From Stropharia rugosoannulata (lineage: Eukaryota; Basidiomycota; Agaricomycetes; Agaricales; Strophariaceae): a DNA stretch of 64,000 bases. A program made the translations under genes and the position numbers. Below, one piece after another: positions 33,186-45,156 of this stretch (positions within the stretch are counted from its first letter, which is position 1; each line of letters starts with the position of its first letter). The notes under the pieces are model-generated. The model ran no database searches, was not told the DNA's origin, and was given only the letters and a program-made list of their open reading frames with translations. The DNA is taken from NCBI GenBank assembly GCA_028532985.1, contig JANCIK010000013.1, positions 2,108,001 through 2,172,000 on the forward strand. The letters run 5' to 3'.

Positions 33186-33902
33186 GGTTATGAGCCCTGT
33201 GCTCTAAGCATCCTACTCATCACTTCTCTACTGTCCTTTCTCCACTGAGTGGCTTGGTACTTAACCTAACACTCATTGTCGCTTGTTTTGCCTCGTTTTC
33301 TCGTGAGCACGACTGCCACGTCACGACCATCGTTCTGGTACCACCTGCGTTACACCAGCTTGCACGGTTATCGAGCAATCTGCCTCTTTTGGATTTAGGT
33401 CAATAGCACTCTCTTGGTGTTCACCAGAGACTTTGCTCCCCGGGCTTCCCTGATTGTCAAAACACGTGGTTCTTTCGAGCACCTCATCGTTACACATGTC
33501 CTCGTCACTTGCCCACTCACAGGTCGTCACAATCAGCCGTTCACTCGCAATTCACTGTTCTTCACCAGAGTGCTCAACTCTGTCCAATTGACACTCTGAA
33601 ACAGTATTGCTCACTGCACTAGCACATTGTCACTGTCGTTCGCACAACTCGATCACACACGTTCCGCATCGTTGAACTATACCTTCATTCAATCTCGTGT
33701 CAATCAGTTCACTGCTGCTCGTGGAATTGACGTTTTACTGCAAGTGCTCAACTCGGCCTAATTGTGATACTGCAAGTGTCCTGTCCACTGCTTGTGCATT
33801 TCAGCCCAGCTCGCCTCGCAAGTTCGCCACATCGTTTGCGCCATTCTCAGCTACCACCTCATACCACTTCATGTCTATCACCACTTTGCTTCACCTGCAA
33901 CC

Positions 33903-34301
33903 ATGAGTTTCTTTGCAACACCTCAGTTTGACAAACTGAGCACTGCCAACTACCAACTCTGGTCTTGCAACATGAAAGCATGGTTACACTCTCAGGAGCT
34001 ATGGCGTCTGGTTACAGGTGAATGCAAGCGTCCTGTGCTCTCTCTTATGCCGTCTATGGCTGAGATCGAGGCACACAACACATGGACAAGCAAGTCAACT
34101 GCTGCTGCTGGCTACATCCACAGTCATGTTCAGAATGAGCTCAAATCACACTTGGCTCACATTCTGCATGACCCAGTTAGCATGTGGTCAACTCTGGCAG
34201 CTGTTGGTTCAATGGCACAGTCTGCTTTGCCCCCAGCAGAGGAGATGTCACAAATTGTCGAGTATGCAGGTTTTGCGTCTGCACTTGCTACATACAGGTG
34301 A
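33903..34301 (+). pseudogene. gag: E6 gag, prematurely ended
   Basis: A 132-residue capsid frame ending at the shared TGA. No zinc knuckle. Confidence 0.83.
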
Positions 34302-35658
34302 CGCACAAGGCAATGATTTCGACTGGCTTGCAGATACAGGTGCAACTAGCCATATGACGACTCATCAAGACTGGATTGTGGAGTACAAACCTCACTGTGT
34401 CCCAATTCGTCTTGCAGATGATTCTATCGTCTACTCTGAGGGTGTTAGCAATGTGGTGTTCCATCCAGTCATCAATGGCAAGAAAGCGGACGCTGTAGTC
34501 ATCAAACGTGTTCTGCACGTCCCCAAGTTGCGCAACAATCTGCTTGCATGTCTGTACCTCACCAAGCGCTCTGGCATCCTGATTGAGATCGATGCAAAGA
34601 AGATGTACTTCAACTGCTCTGGCAAGACCATCTTCACTGCAACTATCAATGCATTGCACTCTGCCATTCTAGATGGTCTCACTCATCCCATTTGCAAATC
34701 TGCATGCTCTGCTTCATCGTCATCCACTCTACCCTCAATGCAGAGCTCTGGCATCGTCGTTGCGGACATCATAGCCATGCACACATCAACAAGCTGCTCT
34801 CCAAGGATCTGGTCACTGGCATGCTCGTAACGTCGAAGAGCAGCCAGATCTGATTTGCGAACCATGCTTAGCTGGCAAGATGACATCTGGCACATTTCCG
34901 AGCTCAACTCGCAAATCGACGAAACCACTTGAATTGGTGCATTCTGACTTGCATGGTCCGCTCTCAGTGCCTACGCCTGAGGGACATCGCTACTGGATCA
35001 CATTCATCGACGACTGCACTCACCTGCATGCTGTCATGTTCCTAAAGCGCAAGTCAGATGCATTCGATGCATTCAAGGTGTACAAGGCATATGCAGAGAA
35101 TCAGCTAAACACGAAAATCAAGGCAATGCAGGATGACAAGGCTGGTGAATACATGTCAAACAAGTTCATACAGTTTATGGAGCAATGCAGCATTCACAGG
35201 CGCCACAGCACACGCAATTGGCCTTAGCAGAATGGTGTTGCTGAGCGTGCCAACTGCACTATTGCTGAGCACGTCACTGCAATGCTTGTAGAGGCAAAGC
35301 TCCCACTCTCGTTTTGGCGACTTGCAGTGTTTGCTTACATTCACGTGTGGAACAGGCTACCTACGTCGTCTCTGACTGACTCTGTGCCCTACACTGCATG
35401 GCATGGCAAGAAACCCGATATGAGCCATCTCCGTGTTTTTGGTTGTGCTGAGTTCGTCTTTGTGCAGAGAGACAAACGCAAGTCACTGCAACCACACATT
35501 GAGTTGTGCATTTTCGTCGGTTATCCTACAGGCTACAAAGGCTGGCAGTTCTACAATCCGTCCACTAAGTAGTATGTGATCTCGAACGTGCTATCTTTGA
35601 CGAACGCAGTTTTCCTGGTTTGAAGGTCACTTCACCAATCAACTTGTTTCCAAAGGGC
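34297..35658 (+). pseudogene. pol: E6 protease-integrase, broken
   Basis: Short C run near 34733, a private 1-nt loss near 34836 in the integrase zinc region, and the shared TAG at 35225-35227. A run of private substitutions follows: Ala-Tyr to Glu-Phe near 35450, Lys to Leu near 35504 and Lys to TAG at 35570-35572. A 1-nt loss lies near 35584. The clustered substitutions within about 120 bases differ from the indel-dominated pattern elsewhere. Confidence 0.85.
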
Positions 35659-37887
35659 ATGCCTTCACACTTCTCAGATGTACCAGATTCTGGGGGGGAT
35701 TCAACTGCTGCTTATTTGCCTGACTTGGACACTGATGACTCTGATGCACCAACTGCACCTGCTTCGGCAGGACCAGCACCATCTGACTCGTCATCTGATG
35801 ACGAACACGATGCACCTACTCCCAACTCGCAGAAACCGACCACTAGTGCGAAATCGTCGAGTTTACCAATGTGCTCAACTCAGCTCAATTCGCATTCTGG
35901 GAAATCGCATGTGCATTCCGGTCCAACTGCTGGTCCCAGCAAGTCGAGTCAAGTACCATCGGATAGGGCGTCGAAAGACAAGTCTGACAGTACCACACCC
36001 AAGTTGGAGTCATCGCATCGCATTCCGCAATCGTCGAAAACACCAACATGCTCAACTCGACGAGATCAGCATTCTGCTCCAAATGTGCCCCAACTGCCTC
36101 GTACTGTCGCACCTCCCATTCCTGTGGAACCCAAAGTCGTTGCTGAGCCTCTGAGACGCACTACACGTGAATCTCGACCTCCTGGTGAATGGTGGAAAGT
36201 CAAACCTGCTGCTGTGCCCTCCCGCCTTCTACGCCGCCTTCTGAGACTGATGACCTCGATAATGACGAACTCGACAGTTACACTGTTGATGAAGGCTTGG
36301 AAGAGGTTCAGTTTGCTGGTGCTGCTACTGTGTCAGATCCCAAGAACTACAAGCAGGCACTCAAGGGCGACGACGCAGACAGATGGCGAGATGCAGCCAA
36401 TGCAGAGTACAACACACTGCTGCAGAACAACACTTGGGAAATTGTCGACTTGCCACCTGGTGCAAAGGCAATTGGTTCTGGTTGGGTCTTCAAGGTCAAG
36501 CATCATGCAGATGGCACTGTGGAGCGTTACAAGGCTCGTATCGTCGCAAAGGGCTATAGTCAACGTCCTGGAGTCGATTACACTGAAGTCTTTGCTCCCA
36601 CCTTCCGTCCAGCAACCTTGCGCATGATACTGGCTATTGCAGCTGCAGAGGACCTTGAGCTACGTTCTGTGGACATCTCGTCTGCATTCACCAATGGTGA
36701 CTTGGATGAGGACATCTATATGCTGCAACCTGAGGGATTTCACGAAGGCGCACCAAACAAGGTCTGCAAGCTGCGCAAGTCACTTTACGGTCTCAAGCAA
36801 TCAGCTAGGCAGTGGAACACGAAGTTACACTCTGTTCTCACTGATATGGGTTTCAAGCGTGTGGAAGCAGACAGGTCAGTGTACATCTACTCAGATGGCA
36901 CAGTTCACATTTTCGTGCCCATCTACATTGACGACATCACATTTGCGTCCAAATCGACTGTGTCCATTGACTGTCCTGTGAAGCAACTCAGTGAACGATT
37001 CAAATGCAGGGATCTTGGTGCTACGGAGTTTCTACTAGGTGTTGGCATTACCAGGGATTGCAGCAAACGCAAGATTTCGCTTCACCAGCGCCAGTTCATT
37101 CTGGACATGCTTGAACGTTACAGTATGCAAGATGCAATTCCTGTCACCACTCCCATGTCAGCTGGCACCGTCCTCACTCGTGCAATGGCACCTAGCAGTT
37201 CTGACGACATTGAGTTCATGCGAAATGTTCCCTACCTCAGCGCCATCGGTTCCCTTCAGTATCTCGCCACAATGACACGTCCTGACATTGCACACACTGT
37301 GTCTTACCTCGCATGATTTAACAGCAATCCTGGACCGCAGCACTGGACAGCAGTCAAGCACTTGTTCAAGTATCTGAAAGGAACACTTGAGTACAAGTTT
37401 GTTTACTCTGGTTCGCTTGGTACAGATCTGTTCACAACTTACTGTGATGCTGCACACGGCGATTGCAAGGACACTGGACGCTCTACAGGTGGATATGTCG
37501 TTCTTATGGCTGGTGGTGCAATTAGCTGGTCTAGCAAGTTGCAGAGCATTGTGACACTCTCTACCACTGAAGCTGAGTTTGTTGCTGCGGTTGAGGCTGG
37601 CAAGGAGATCTCCTGGATGCGCAACATTCTGCGCGAGTTTGGCTTTACGATTCCGGTTCCTCCACACTGCACATTGACAACCAGTCTGCTATCAGTGTAT
37701 CGAAGAACCCAGAGCACCACGGACGTATGAAGCACCTCGACCTTCGCTTTACTGGCTACGCCACGCTGTACAGAACAGAGTCATTACACCCTCGTTTATA
37801 CCCACAACACAACAGGTGGCTGACATTCTCACCAAACCGCTCTCAGCAGTTAAAGTAGATTACTGTCGCTCTCACATGGGAGTTTGA
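35659..37887 (+). pseudogene. pol: E6 linker-RT-RNase H, broken
   Basis: One C short near 36218, RT open with YIDD to TGA 37314-37316, 1-nt loss near 37659, and a private 1-nt loss near 37750. Confidence 0.87.
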
Positions 37888-37935
37888 CCATAGTGTATAT
37901 ACTGTAGTATAGAGACTGCCTTGGTCACGGGGGAG

Positions 37936-38139
37936 TGTTAGATTACATAGGATTGGACTGACCATCAGCAGTAGATTAGATATCGCGTACTATATTTAGT
38001 ACGCTCCATATATAGTTAATCTCGCTTATGGCAGTATATAAGGCATGTACTAGTGTAGATGCCTCTTAATCTCTTACCACCATCATCTCTGTGTGAGTTA
38101 GGTTCGCTCTCTGCACCTGTAAGCAGTCTGCTTTCAACA
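37936..38139 (+). repeat. E6 3' LTR (type A)
   Basis: 204 bp, type-A bases, ctaag at right. Confidence 0.95.
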
Positions 38140-38530
38140 CTAAGGGCCCTGGCTGCTTTGCATGCCCTGGCTGCCTTAGGATCTCTAAGGCTGTGCCAGG
38201 GAGATACAAAGCCCCTGGGGACAAAAGTCATTTTCCTGATGTCGACTTGCATGGACCAGTAGTTGGACCGAAATGCACATGTGATTTCCCAACATGCAAA
38301 TTAGCCAGAGTTGAGCACTTTGGTAAACTCGATGATTTCACACCAGTGGTCGGTTTATGCAAGTTGGGAGTAGGTGCATCGTGTTCGTCGTCAGATGACG
38401 AGTCAGATGGTGCTAGTCCTGCTGAAGGAGGTGCAGTTGGTGTGTCTGAGTCATCAGTATCCAAGTCAGGCAAATAGGCAGCAGTTGAATCCCCTGCAGA
38501 ATCTGGCACATCTGAGAAGTGTGAAGGCAT
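38140..38530. repeat. array spacer 7
   Basis: 391 bp, as spacer 1. Confidence 0.9.
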
Positions 38531-38734
38531 TGTTAGATTACATGGATTGGACTTGACCATCAGCAGTAGATTAGATATTGTGTACTATATTTAGTATGCT
38601 CCATATATAGTTAATCTCGCTTATGGTAGTATATAAGGCATGTACTAGTGTAGATGCCTCTTAATCTCTTACCACCACCATCTCTGTGTGAGTTAGGTTT
38701 GCTCTCTGCGCCTGTAAGCAGTCTGCTTTCAACA
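38531..38734 (+). repeat. E7 5' LTR (type B)
   Basis: 204 bp with type-B diagnostic bases. Confidence 0.95.
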
Positions 38735-39451
38735 GGTTATGAGCCCTGTGCTCTAAGCATCCTACTCATCACTTCTCTACTGTCCTTTCTCCACTGAGTG
38801 GCTTGGTACTTAACCTAACACTCATTGTCGTTTGTTTTGCCTCGTTTTCTCGTGAGCACGACTGCCACGTCACGACCATCGTTCTGGTACCACCTGCGTT
38901 ACACCAGCTTGCACGGTTATCGAGCAATCTGCCTCTTTTGGATTTAGGTCAATAGCACTCTCTTGGTGTTCACCAGAGACTTTGCTCCCCGGGCTTCCCT
39001 GATTGTCAAAACACGTGGTTCTTTCGAGCACCTCATCGTTACACATGTCCCTCGTCACTTGCCCACTCACAGGTCGTCACAATCAGCCGTTCACTCGCAA
39101 TTCACTGTTCTTCACCAGAGTGCTCAACTCTGTCCAATTGACACTCTGAAACAGTATTGCTCACTGCACTAGCACATTGTCACTGTCGTTCGCACAACTC
39201 GATCACACACGTTCCGCATCGTTGAACTATACCTTCATTCAATCTCGTGTCAATCAGTTCACTGCTGCTCGTGGAATTGACGTTTACTGCAAGTGCTCAA
39301 CTCGGCCTAATTGTGATACTGCAAGTGTCCTGTCCACTGCTTGTGCATTTCAGCCCAGCTCGCCTCGCAAGTTCGCCACATCGTTTGCGCCATTCTCAGC
39401 TACCACCTCATACCACTTCATGTCTATCACCACTTTGCTTCACCTGCAACC

Positions 39452-39850
39452 ATGAGTTTCTTTGCAACACCTCAGTTTGACAAACTGAGCACTGCCAACT
39501 ACCAACTCTGGTCTTGCAACATGAAAGCATGGTTACACTCTCAGGAGCTATGGCGTCTGGTTACAGGTGAATGCAAGCGTCCTGTGCTCTCTCTTATGCC
39601 GTCTATGGCTGAGATCGAGGCACACAACACATGGACAAGCAAGTCAACTGCTGCTGCTGGCTACATCCACAGTCATGTTCAGAATGAGCTCAAATCACAC
39701 TTGGCTCACATTCTGCATGACCCAGTTAGCATGTGGTCAACTCTGGCAGCTGTTGGTTCAATGGCACAGTCTGCTTTGCCCCCAGCAGAGGAGATGTCAC
39801 AAATTGTCGAGTATGCAGGTTTTGCGTCTGCACTTGCTACATACAGGTGA
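39452..39850 (+). pseudogene. gag: E7 gag, prematurely ended
   Basis: A 132-residue capsid frame ending at the shared TGA. No zinc knuckle. Confidence 0.83.
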
Positions 39851-41210
39851 CGCACAAGGCAATGATTTCGACTGGCTTGCAGATACAGGTGCAACTAGCC
39901 ATATGACGACTCATCAAGACTGGATTGTGGAGTACAAACCTCACTGTGTCCCAATTCGTCTTGCAGATGATTCTATCGTCTACTCTGAGGGTGTTAGCAA
40001 TGTGGTGTTCCATCCAGTCATCAATGGCAAGAAAGCGGACGCTGTAGTCATCAAACGTGTTCTGCACGTCCCCAAGTTGCGCAACAATCTGCTTGCATGT
40101 CTGTACCTCACCAAGCGCTCTGGCATCCTGATTGAGATCGATGCAAAGAAGATGTACTTCAACTGCTCTGGCAAGACCATCTTCACTGCAACTATCAATG
40201 CATTGCACTCTGCCATTCTAGATGGTCTCACTCATCCCATTTGCAAATCTGCATGCTCTGCTTCATCGTCATCCACTCTACCCCTCAATGCAGAGCTCTG
40301 GCATTGTCGTTGCGGACATCATAGCCATGCACACATCAACAAGCTGCTCTCCAAGGATCTGGTCACTGGCATGCTCGTAACGTCGAAAGAGCAGCCAGAT
40401 CTGATTTGCGAACCATGCTTAGCTGGCAAGATGACATCTGGCACATTTCCGAGCTCAACTCGCAAATCGACGAAACCACTTGAATTGGTGCATTCTGACT
40501 TGCATGGTCCGCTCTCAGTGCCTACGCCTGAGGGACATCGCTACTGGATCACATTCATCGACGACTGCACTCACCTGCATGCTGTCATGTTCCTAAAGCG
40601 CAAGTCAGATGCATTCGATGCATTCAAGGTGTACAAGGCATATGCAGAGAATCAGCTAAACACGAAAATCAAGGCAATGCAGGATGACAAGGCTGGTGAA
40701 TACATGTCAAACAAGTTCATACAGTTTATGGAGCAATGCAGCATTCACAGGCGCCACAGCACACGCAATTGGCCTTAGCAGAATGGTGTTGCTGAGCGTG
40801 CCAACTGCACTATTGCTGAGCACGTCACTGCAATGCTTGTAGAGGCAAAGCTCCCACTCTCGTTTTGGCGACTTGCAGTGTTTGCTTACATTCACGTGTG
40901 GAACAGGCTACCTACGTCGTCTCTGACTGACTCTGTGCCCTACACTGCATGGCATGGCAAGAAACCCGATATGAGCCATCTCCGTGTTTTTGGTTGTGCT
41001 GCGTACGTCTTTGTGCAGAGAGACAAACGCAAGTCACTGCAACCACACATTGAGAAGTGCATTTTCGTCGGTTATCCTACAGGCTACAAAGGCTGGCAGT
41101 TCTACAATCCGTCCACTAAGAAGTATGTGATCTCGGAACGTGCTATCTTTGACGAACGCAGTTTTCCTGGTTTGAAGGTCACTTCACCAATCAACTTGTT
41201 TCCAAAGGGC
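39846..41210 (+). pseudogene. pol: E7 protease-integrase, one internal stop
   Basis: Protease through integrase reads without a shift to the shared TAG at 40776-40778. The integrase C-part is then open through FDERSFPG into the linker. Like E3 it keeps the CCCC run (near 40281) and the G of VISERAIF. Confidence 0.87.
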
Positions 41211-41370
41211 ATGCCTTCACACTTCTCAGATGTACCAGATTCTGGGGGGGATTCAACTGCTGCTTATTTGCCTGACTTGGACACTGATGACTCTGATGCA
41301 CCAACTGCACCTGCTTCGGCAGGACCAGCACCATCTGACTCGTCATCTGATGACGAACACGATGCACCTA

Positions 41371-41395
41371 CTGTACGTAATCAGGAACTCGGTCA
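41371..41395 (+). repeat. left TIR of the pogo-like element
   Basis: A 25-bp perfect inverted repeat of 45132-45156, starting CTGTACG and flanked by TA. Confidence 0.95.
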
Positions 41396-41741
41396 GTTAA
41401 ACATATTTCATGAATTGAAGACTGAAAAATTGGTTCACCGTCACATTTCTTTTGTTTTTTGTTTCGTTTTGTTATTATGAGCCACTGTACAAAATTTTAG
41501 CTAGGTAGAATGCTTTAGACATACTCCAGAGAATAAAAAGTGCTTTTGTCCCAATTTCGGCCCGTTATATATTACTCGGTCAGTCCAACTTGGCGTGAGA
41601 GCGTATCACGTGCGTCATACGCCCGCGTTATCGCGCATCATCGCTTCTTATCTCTTTCTTAATCCTGACACTCCCTCCATCGACTACGGTAAAAGCGCAC
41701 TATGTAACTTGTATATTTCACTTCAGGGGATAAATACACCT
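41396..41741. other. noncoding 3' region of the pogo-like element
   Basis: This stretch lies downstream of the transposase stop and is AT-rich. It holds one subterminal ACTCGGTCA near 41574 and no gene. Confidence 0.7.
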
Positions 41742-44375
41742 CTACTGACGCCTTGGTCTCAGGGAATAACGGCCTGTAGGCCTAGAAACATCTGACCCTT
41801 TATCAACCTCATCCTTGGGCAGACCCAATTCGGCTACCACCTCTTGTTCTTCATTTACCGCAACAGACTGGACAGAAACTGAGTTTTGGGCTAAGGTAGA
41901 TCCCTCTCCCCTTATGACTTTGGACAGAGGTCGAGGTTTGGGGCGTGTTGGTTGATCCAAAGTAAGTAATTCTGTCGGCTGCTCAATCATATTGATGCCA
42001 GTTTGAATCTGCTCCAATGTGTCGGCTTTCTTTTTTCTAGGAGCTAGGGATTGACCCCTACCAAGTCCACGTTGACGTACCCGTCCATGTCCACGTCCTC
42101 GGCCTCTACCAATATTGAGTGCAGCAATCTGGTTAGTCAGATTGTTGTAATTATTGTCCAAAGAGCCTTCTGATGATGATGTCTGATCAGTTTCATCACT
42201 GCTTGTCGCACTGTTGGATTGTGAGTCTGATTCAAGAGTAAGCACTGTCCCCTTCTTGGTCCTTTTCATCTGCTCAGCTGCCCGATCTGCTGCCTTCTGC
42301 ATTTTTTCAGCCGCTTTCTTCTCTCGTTCCACTGCCCTTGCAGCTTTCAACATTTGTATTTCTTGCTCCCGTGCTGCCTTTGCCTCTGCCCTCTTATCAG
42401 CCTTCCGCTTCTTTTCCTCAGCCTTTTCCTCCTGCTTGTTCGCTCTTTCTTTTTCCTTTCTAGCATGCTCTTCTTCTCGACGTGCTGCCTTTTCGGCAAT
42501 GGCAAGCTGTTTATAGTGATTGGTGATATCATGTGAGAGTTTCTGGAAGGTTGGACGGGCCTCGATAAAGACAAGTTTCATTAGTGCAGTCCATTCAGCT
42601 TTGGCAAGTGAATCGAGAATTTCCTCAGAGGTCATGTGTCGTGCATCCGAAGTAATCCGCTTGTCCTGCTTCTTTTTTGCTTTGCTGAAAAGCTGTTTGC
42701 GCAACCTCTCGTTTTCGATATCCATCAACCGCATCTGTGCATAGTCCGCCTGAACTTGTCGACATAGCGCCTTTAGAATTGTGATTAGAGTCTCGTTTTG
42801 CTGCTGGATTTCCTTGAGCGTCGAACCATGTGCCATTAACATCTCCATCGGTAAGGTAAACTCCATGCTTGATGGCTGCAGCTGCTGATCATTATCCAAA
42901 ACATCTAGATCGTCTGCGTGATCATGCACAGGTTCTTCCTCTGTATATGCAAGTGCGCCTGTAAAGGATGGTGATGGTGTAGATTCTGCGGAAGGTACAA
43001 AGGCAAGTGCTTTTGCATCAGATCTGATTGCGTATGTTGAACCTCTGGAAGAAGACTCAAGTGTTGCAATGAGATTTACAGGAATTGATGCTGGTAGGGG
43101 TTGAGCTGCCTTTGTTGTCGTGTTTAGAGAGGGTTCGTAAAGGGTATCCGAGATAATATCAGGATTATATGGGTAGATTCCGGTCTTCTTAAATGCTGTA
43201 TTGATTGTTGTAGCCTTCAATGCCTGAGCTCGGGCATCTGCATAGTACTCCAGTAAATTGTATTTGTCGATTACAATTCCTTGCTGCATTGCCTGATTAA
43301 CGACAGTTTTCCAGTAAGCTGCAAGTGGCGCAAAAACGGCAACATCACATGGTTGAAGAACGTGAGTAGTGTGAGAGGGGAGACAAATAACAATGATGTC
43401 GTGCTTCTCCGCAAAACGGCAGAAGCGATATGTGCAATGACTGTTGTGTCCATCAAGAATAAGAAGCCGATGTCTTCCCGAAGTATTTCGTATTGCACTT
43501 GCTGGGTGAAAATCACGTTCAAGCCACTTCGAGCCTAACTCCTGATCTGTCCATCCATTTGGTGAGCATGAGATACTAGTGTCCAATAATAAGACTCAAT
43601 TTAAATACACAAATTTAGATGGAACTCACCTTGCTTTACATGGGTTTCTCCGTCCCCATACTAAGTTGATTCTTTTGCCCTGGAAAATAACAGAAGGATG
43701 CAAAGAAGTGCCATCTGCACAGACTGTTTCAATAATAGTGACCATTTCCCGATTTCCATCCTCCACATTGTAGACGTTTTTCTGGTCACGATCAATGATT
43801 GCTTTGATGCGCCTTCCGACTCCAAGTTGAATACCCTTCTCATCACAATTGTAAATGTTTTCCGGGGGAATGCTGTACTGTGTCACAAGCTCGTGATAAA
43901 TTTGGAAAAAGCCCTTGACACTTGTGCGATTGACAGATTTAGCTCGGCAGCTTTCTAAACTCTGTGTCCAGCGTGTCTTGATGTCCAGGTTACGTGCCAT
44001 AAATCTGCCCACCCATGATGCACCGACTGGATGCTTACATAGAGCTGCAGCATAGTCACGTAATGTGGTAGAAGTAAGAGGCACTGCACGTCGTCCCATA
44101 ACCTTTATCCACTCGGCAACCACACGCTCCTGTGCATTTGTGAGGTTTTGGGTACTTTCATGAGCTTCCTTTCGAGTGCGCAAGCCGTTGAAACGATCAG
44201 TTAGAGTAGAGCGAGGAACATCATAGAAGTTGGCTGCTTTTCTTAATGATAGCTTATCACGAGCTGGTATATCAGTTCTAGCCTGTGATTCACGGTATGC
44301 CACCAATGCAAGTTGAATACGAGCCTCTTGGTCAAAATCTGCAAGATTAAAGTCATCTGAGTTCAGGGTAGCCAT
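41742..44375 (-). CDS. pogo/Fot1-family DD35D transposase, two exons
   Basis: Exon 1 is 44375-43630 and exon 2 is 43575-41742, giving 859 residues in frame. It would cut and paste the surrounding element in the nucleus. ATG 44375 begins MATLNSDDF; a longer frame from 44450 exists but is less like the family. In order: a psq/CENP-B-type helix-turn-helix (about 15-65, AANFYDVPRSTL), a second Tc5/CENP-B-type HTH (about 75-140), and a DDE_1 core with NCDEKG (Asp178), LDGHNSH (Asp290) and LQPCDVAVF (Asp326). The last two Asp are 35 residues apart. The exon junction restores SPNGWTDQELG, a conserved core motif of the family. The C-terminal half has a long Lys/Glu/Ala-rich coiled-coil (about 520-690) and an Arg-Gly run (GRGRGRGHGR), probably for DNA or RNA binding and nuclear localisation. 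No stop or missing catalytic residue is seen. Confidence 0.88.
43576..43629 (-). other. 54-bp intron in the transposase gene
   Basis: On the minus strand the intron starts GTGAGT and ends CACTAG. Its length is typical of basidiomycete introns. It contains in-frame stops, and removing it joins two frames in phase 2 (AG|T, Ser249) inside a conserved domain. Confidence 0.82.
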
Positions 44376-45131
44376 GGTAGATGTATAAAGCAGTGCAAAG
44401 TTGACTCTGGTGCTGTGCAATGAGTAGGTCTTGAGAAAAGAGCGCACCATGCACTAGATCTTGTCTACTTATACAATATTATATTTACACTATGAAGAAT
44501 GATTTTCCCAACCAATGGTTGACAATCTAAATAAAACAAATGTCGGAAATCAATCTTCTATGTATTATTTCATCAACTTCTCTGTCATAGTTTCTCTAGA
44601 GAAAGGACACCTATAAAGAGGAAAAACAAAGTTACAACAACATCAGGTGTCTTACCGCAACTCTACACTGTCTTATGACCTCTTTTTTTCCTTTTATGAC
44701 CAAGCCATTCTCTGTTAATTAAGCGATCTTTGAGGAGGTGCTTGGGAGGTGCTATTTTTAAATCAAAAAACTGTATCAATCCACTTCCTCAAAGAATAAC
44801 AAAGCACAAGGCAATAAATTTGCATAATGAATGGTAAACTATGTTCATTATATGTCTTATTACACTATGGATATGTATTCTTTTGGTGAGAAGAGATATT
44901 GAAGCTGAGCGTCGAGATGTACGGTCCATCAGTGATGGCTAAATTAAGAAATTCCCATGTCACCTCGCATGCACTGCATTGAAAACGGCACTGTGTCATT
45001 AAAAATGACAGCAAGCTCAATTTTTTTTCGCAGATGTGTGGCTGAATACTGTGGGTTTTATATTTTGTAAAATTTATGCATAGTATATAGGCTACATGAC
45101 ATGTAATGCTGCTCTGACCGAGTACACGGTG
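44376..45131. other. 5' noncoding region of the pogo-like element
   Basis: About 750 AT-rich bases upstream of the transposase start presumably hold its promoter. I see no gene and no clear core promoter. A subterminal TGACCGAGT lies near 45115. Confidence 0.65.
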
Positions 45132-45156
45132 TGACCGAGTTCCTGATTACGTACAG
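45132..45156 (-). repeat. right TIR of the pogo-like element
   Basis: A perfect 25-bp inverse of the left end, followed by TA. Confidence 0.95.

Larger units (their letters stand above)
32982..38139 (+). mobile_element. E6: Ty1/copia element
   Basis: Standard architecture (PBS from 33186, PPT ending at 37935). It carries the only cluster of private substitutions in integrase. Confidence 0.95.
41371..45156 (-). mobile_element. pogo/Fot1-like Tc1/mariner DNA transposon in E7
   Basis: The element is 3786 bp, starts CTGTACGTAATC and ends with its exact inverse. The 25-bp terminal repeats (41371-41395, 45132-45156) match perfectly, and TA is duplicated at 41369-41370 and 45157-45158. It encodes one spliced transposase on the minus strand. 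The motif ACTCGGTCA/TGACCGAGT recurs inside each end (about 41574-41582 and 45115-45123), likely transposase-binding sites. Perfect repeats and an open transposase suggest a recent, possibly active copy. Confidence 0.95.

Noticed and set aside
41595..41795. 66-residue plus-strand frame at the 3' end of the pogo-like element
   Set aside because: It overlaps the end of the transposase on the other strand, is short and has no domain.
42214..42744. Plus-strand frames rich in Ser, Phe and Leu
   Set aside because: They are antisense to the Lys/Glu/Ala coiled-coil of the transposase. The hydrophobic look is a mirror of those codons.
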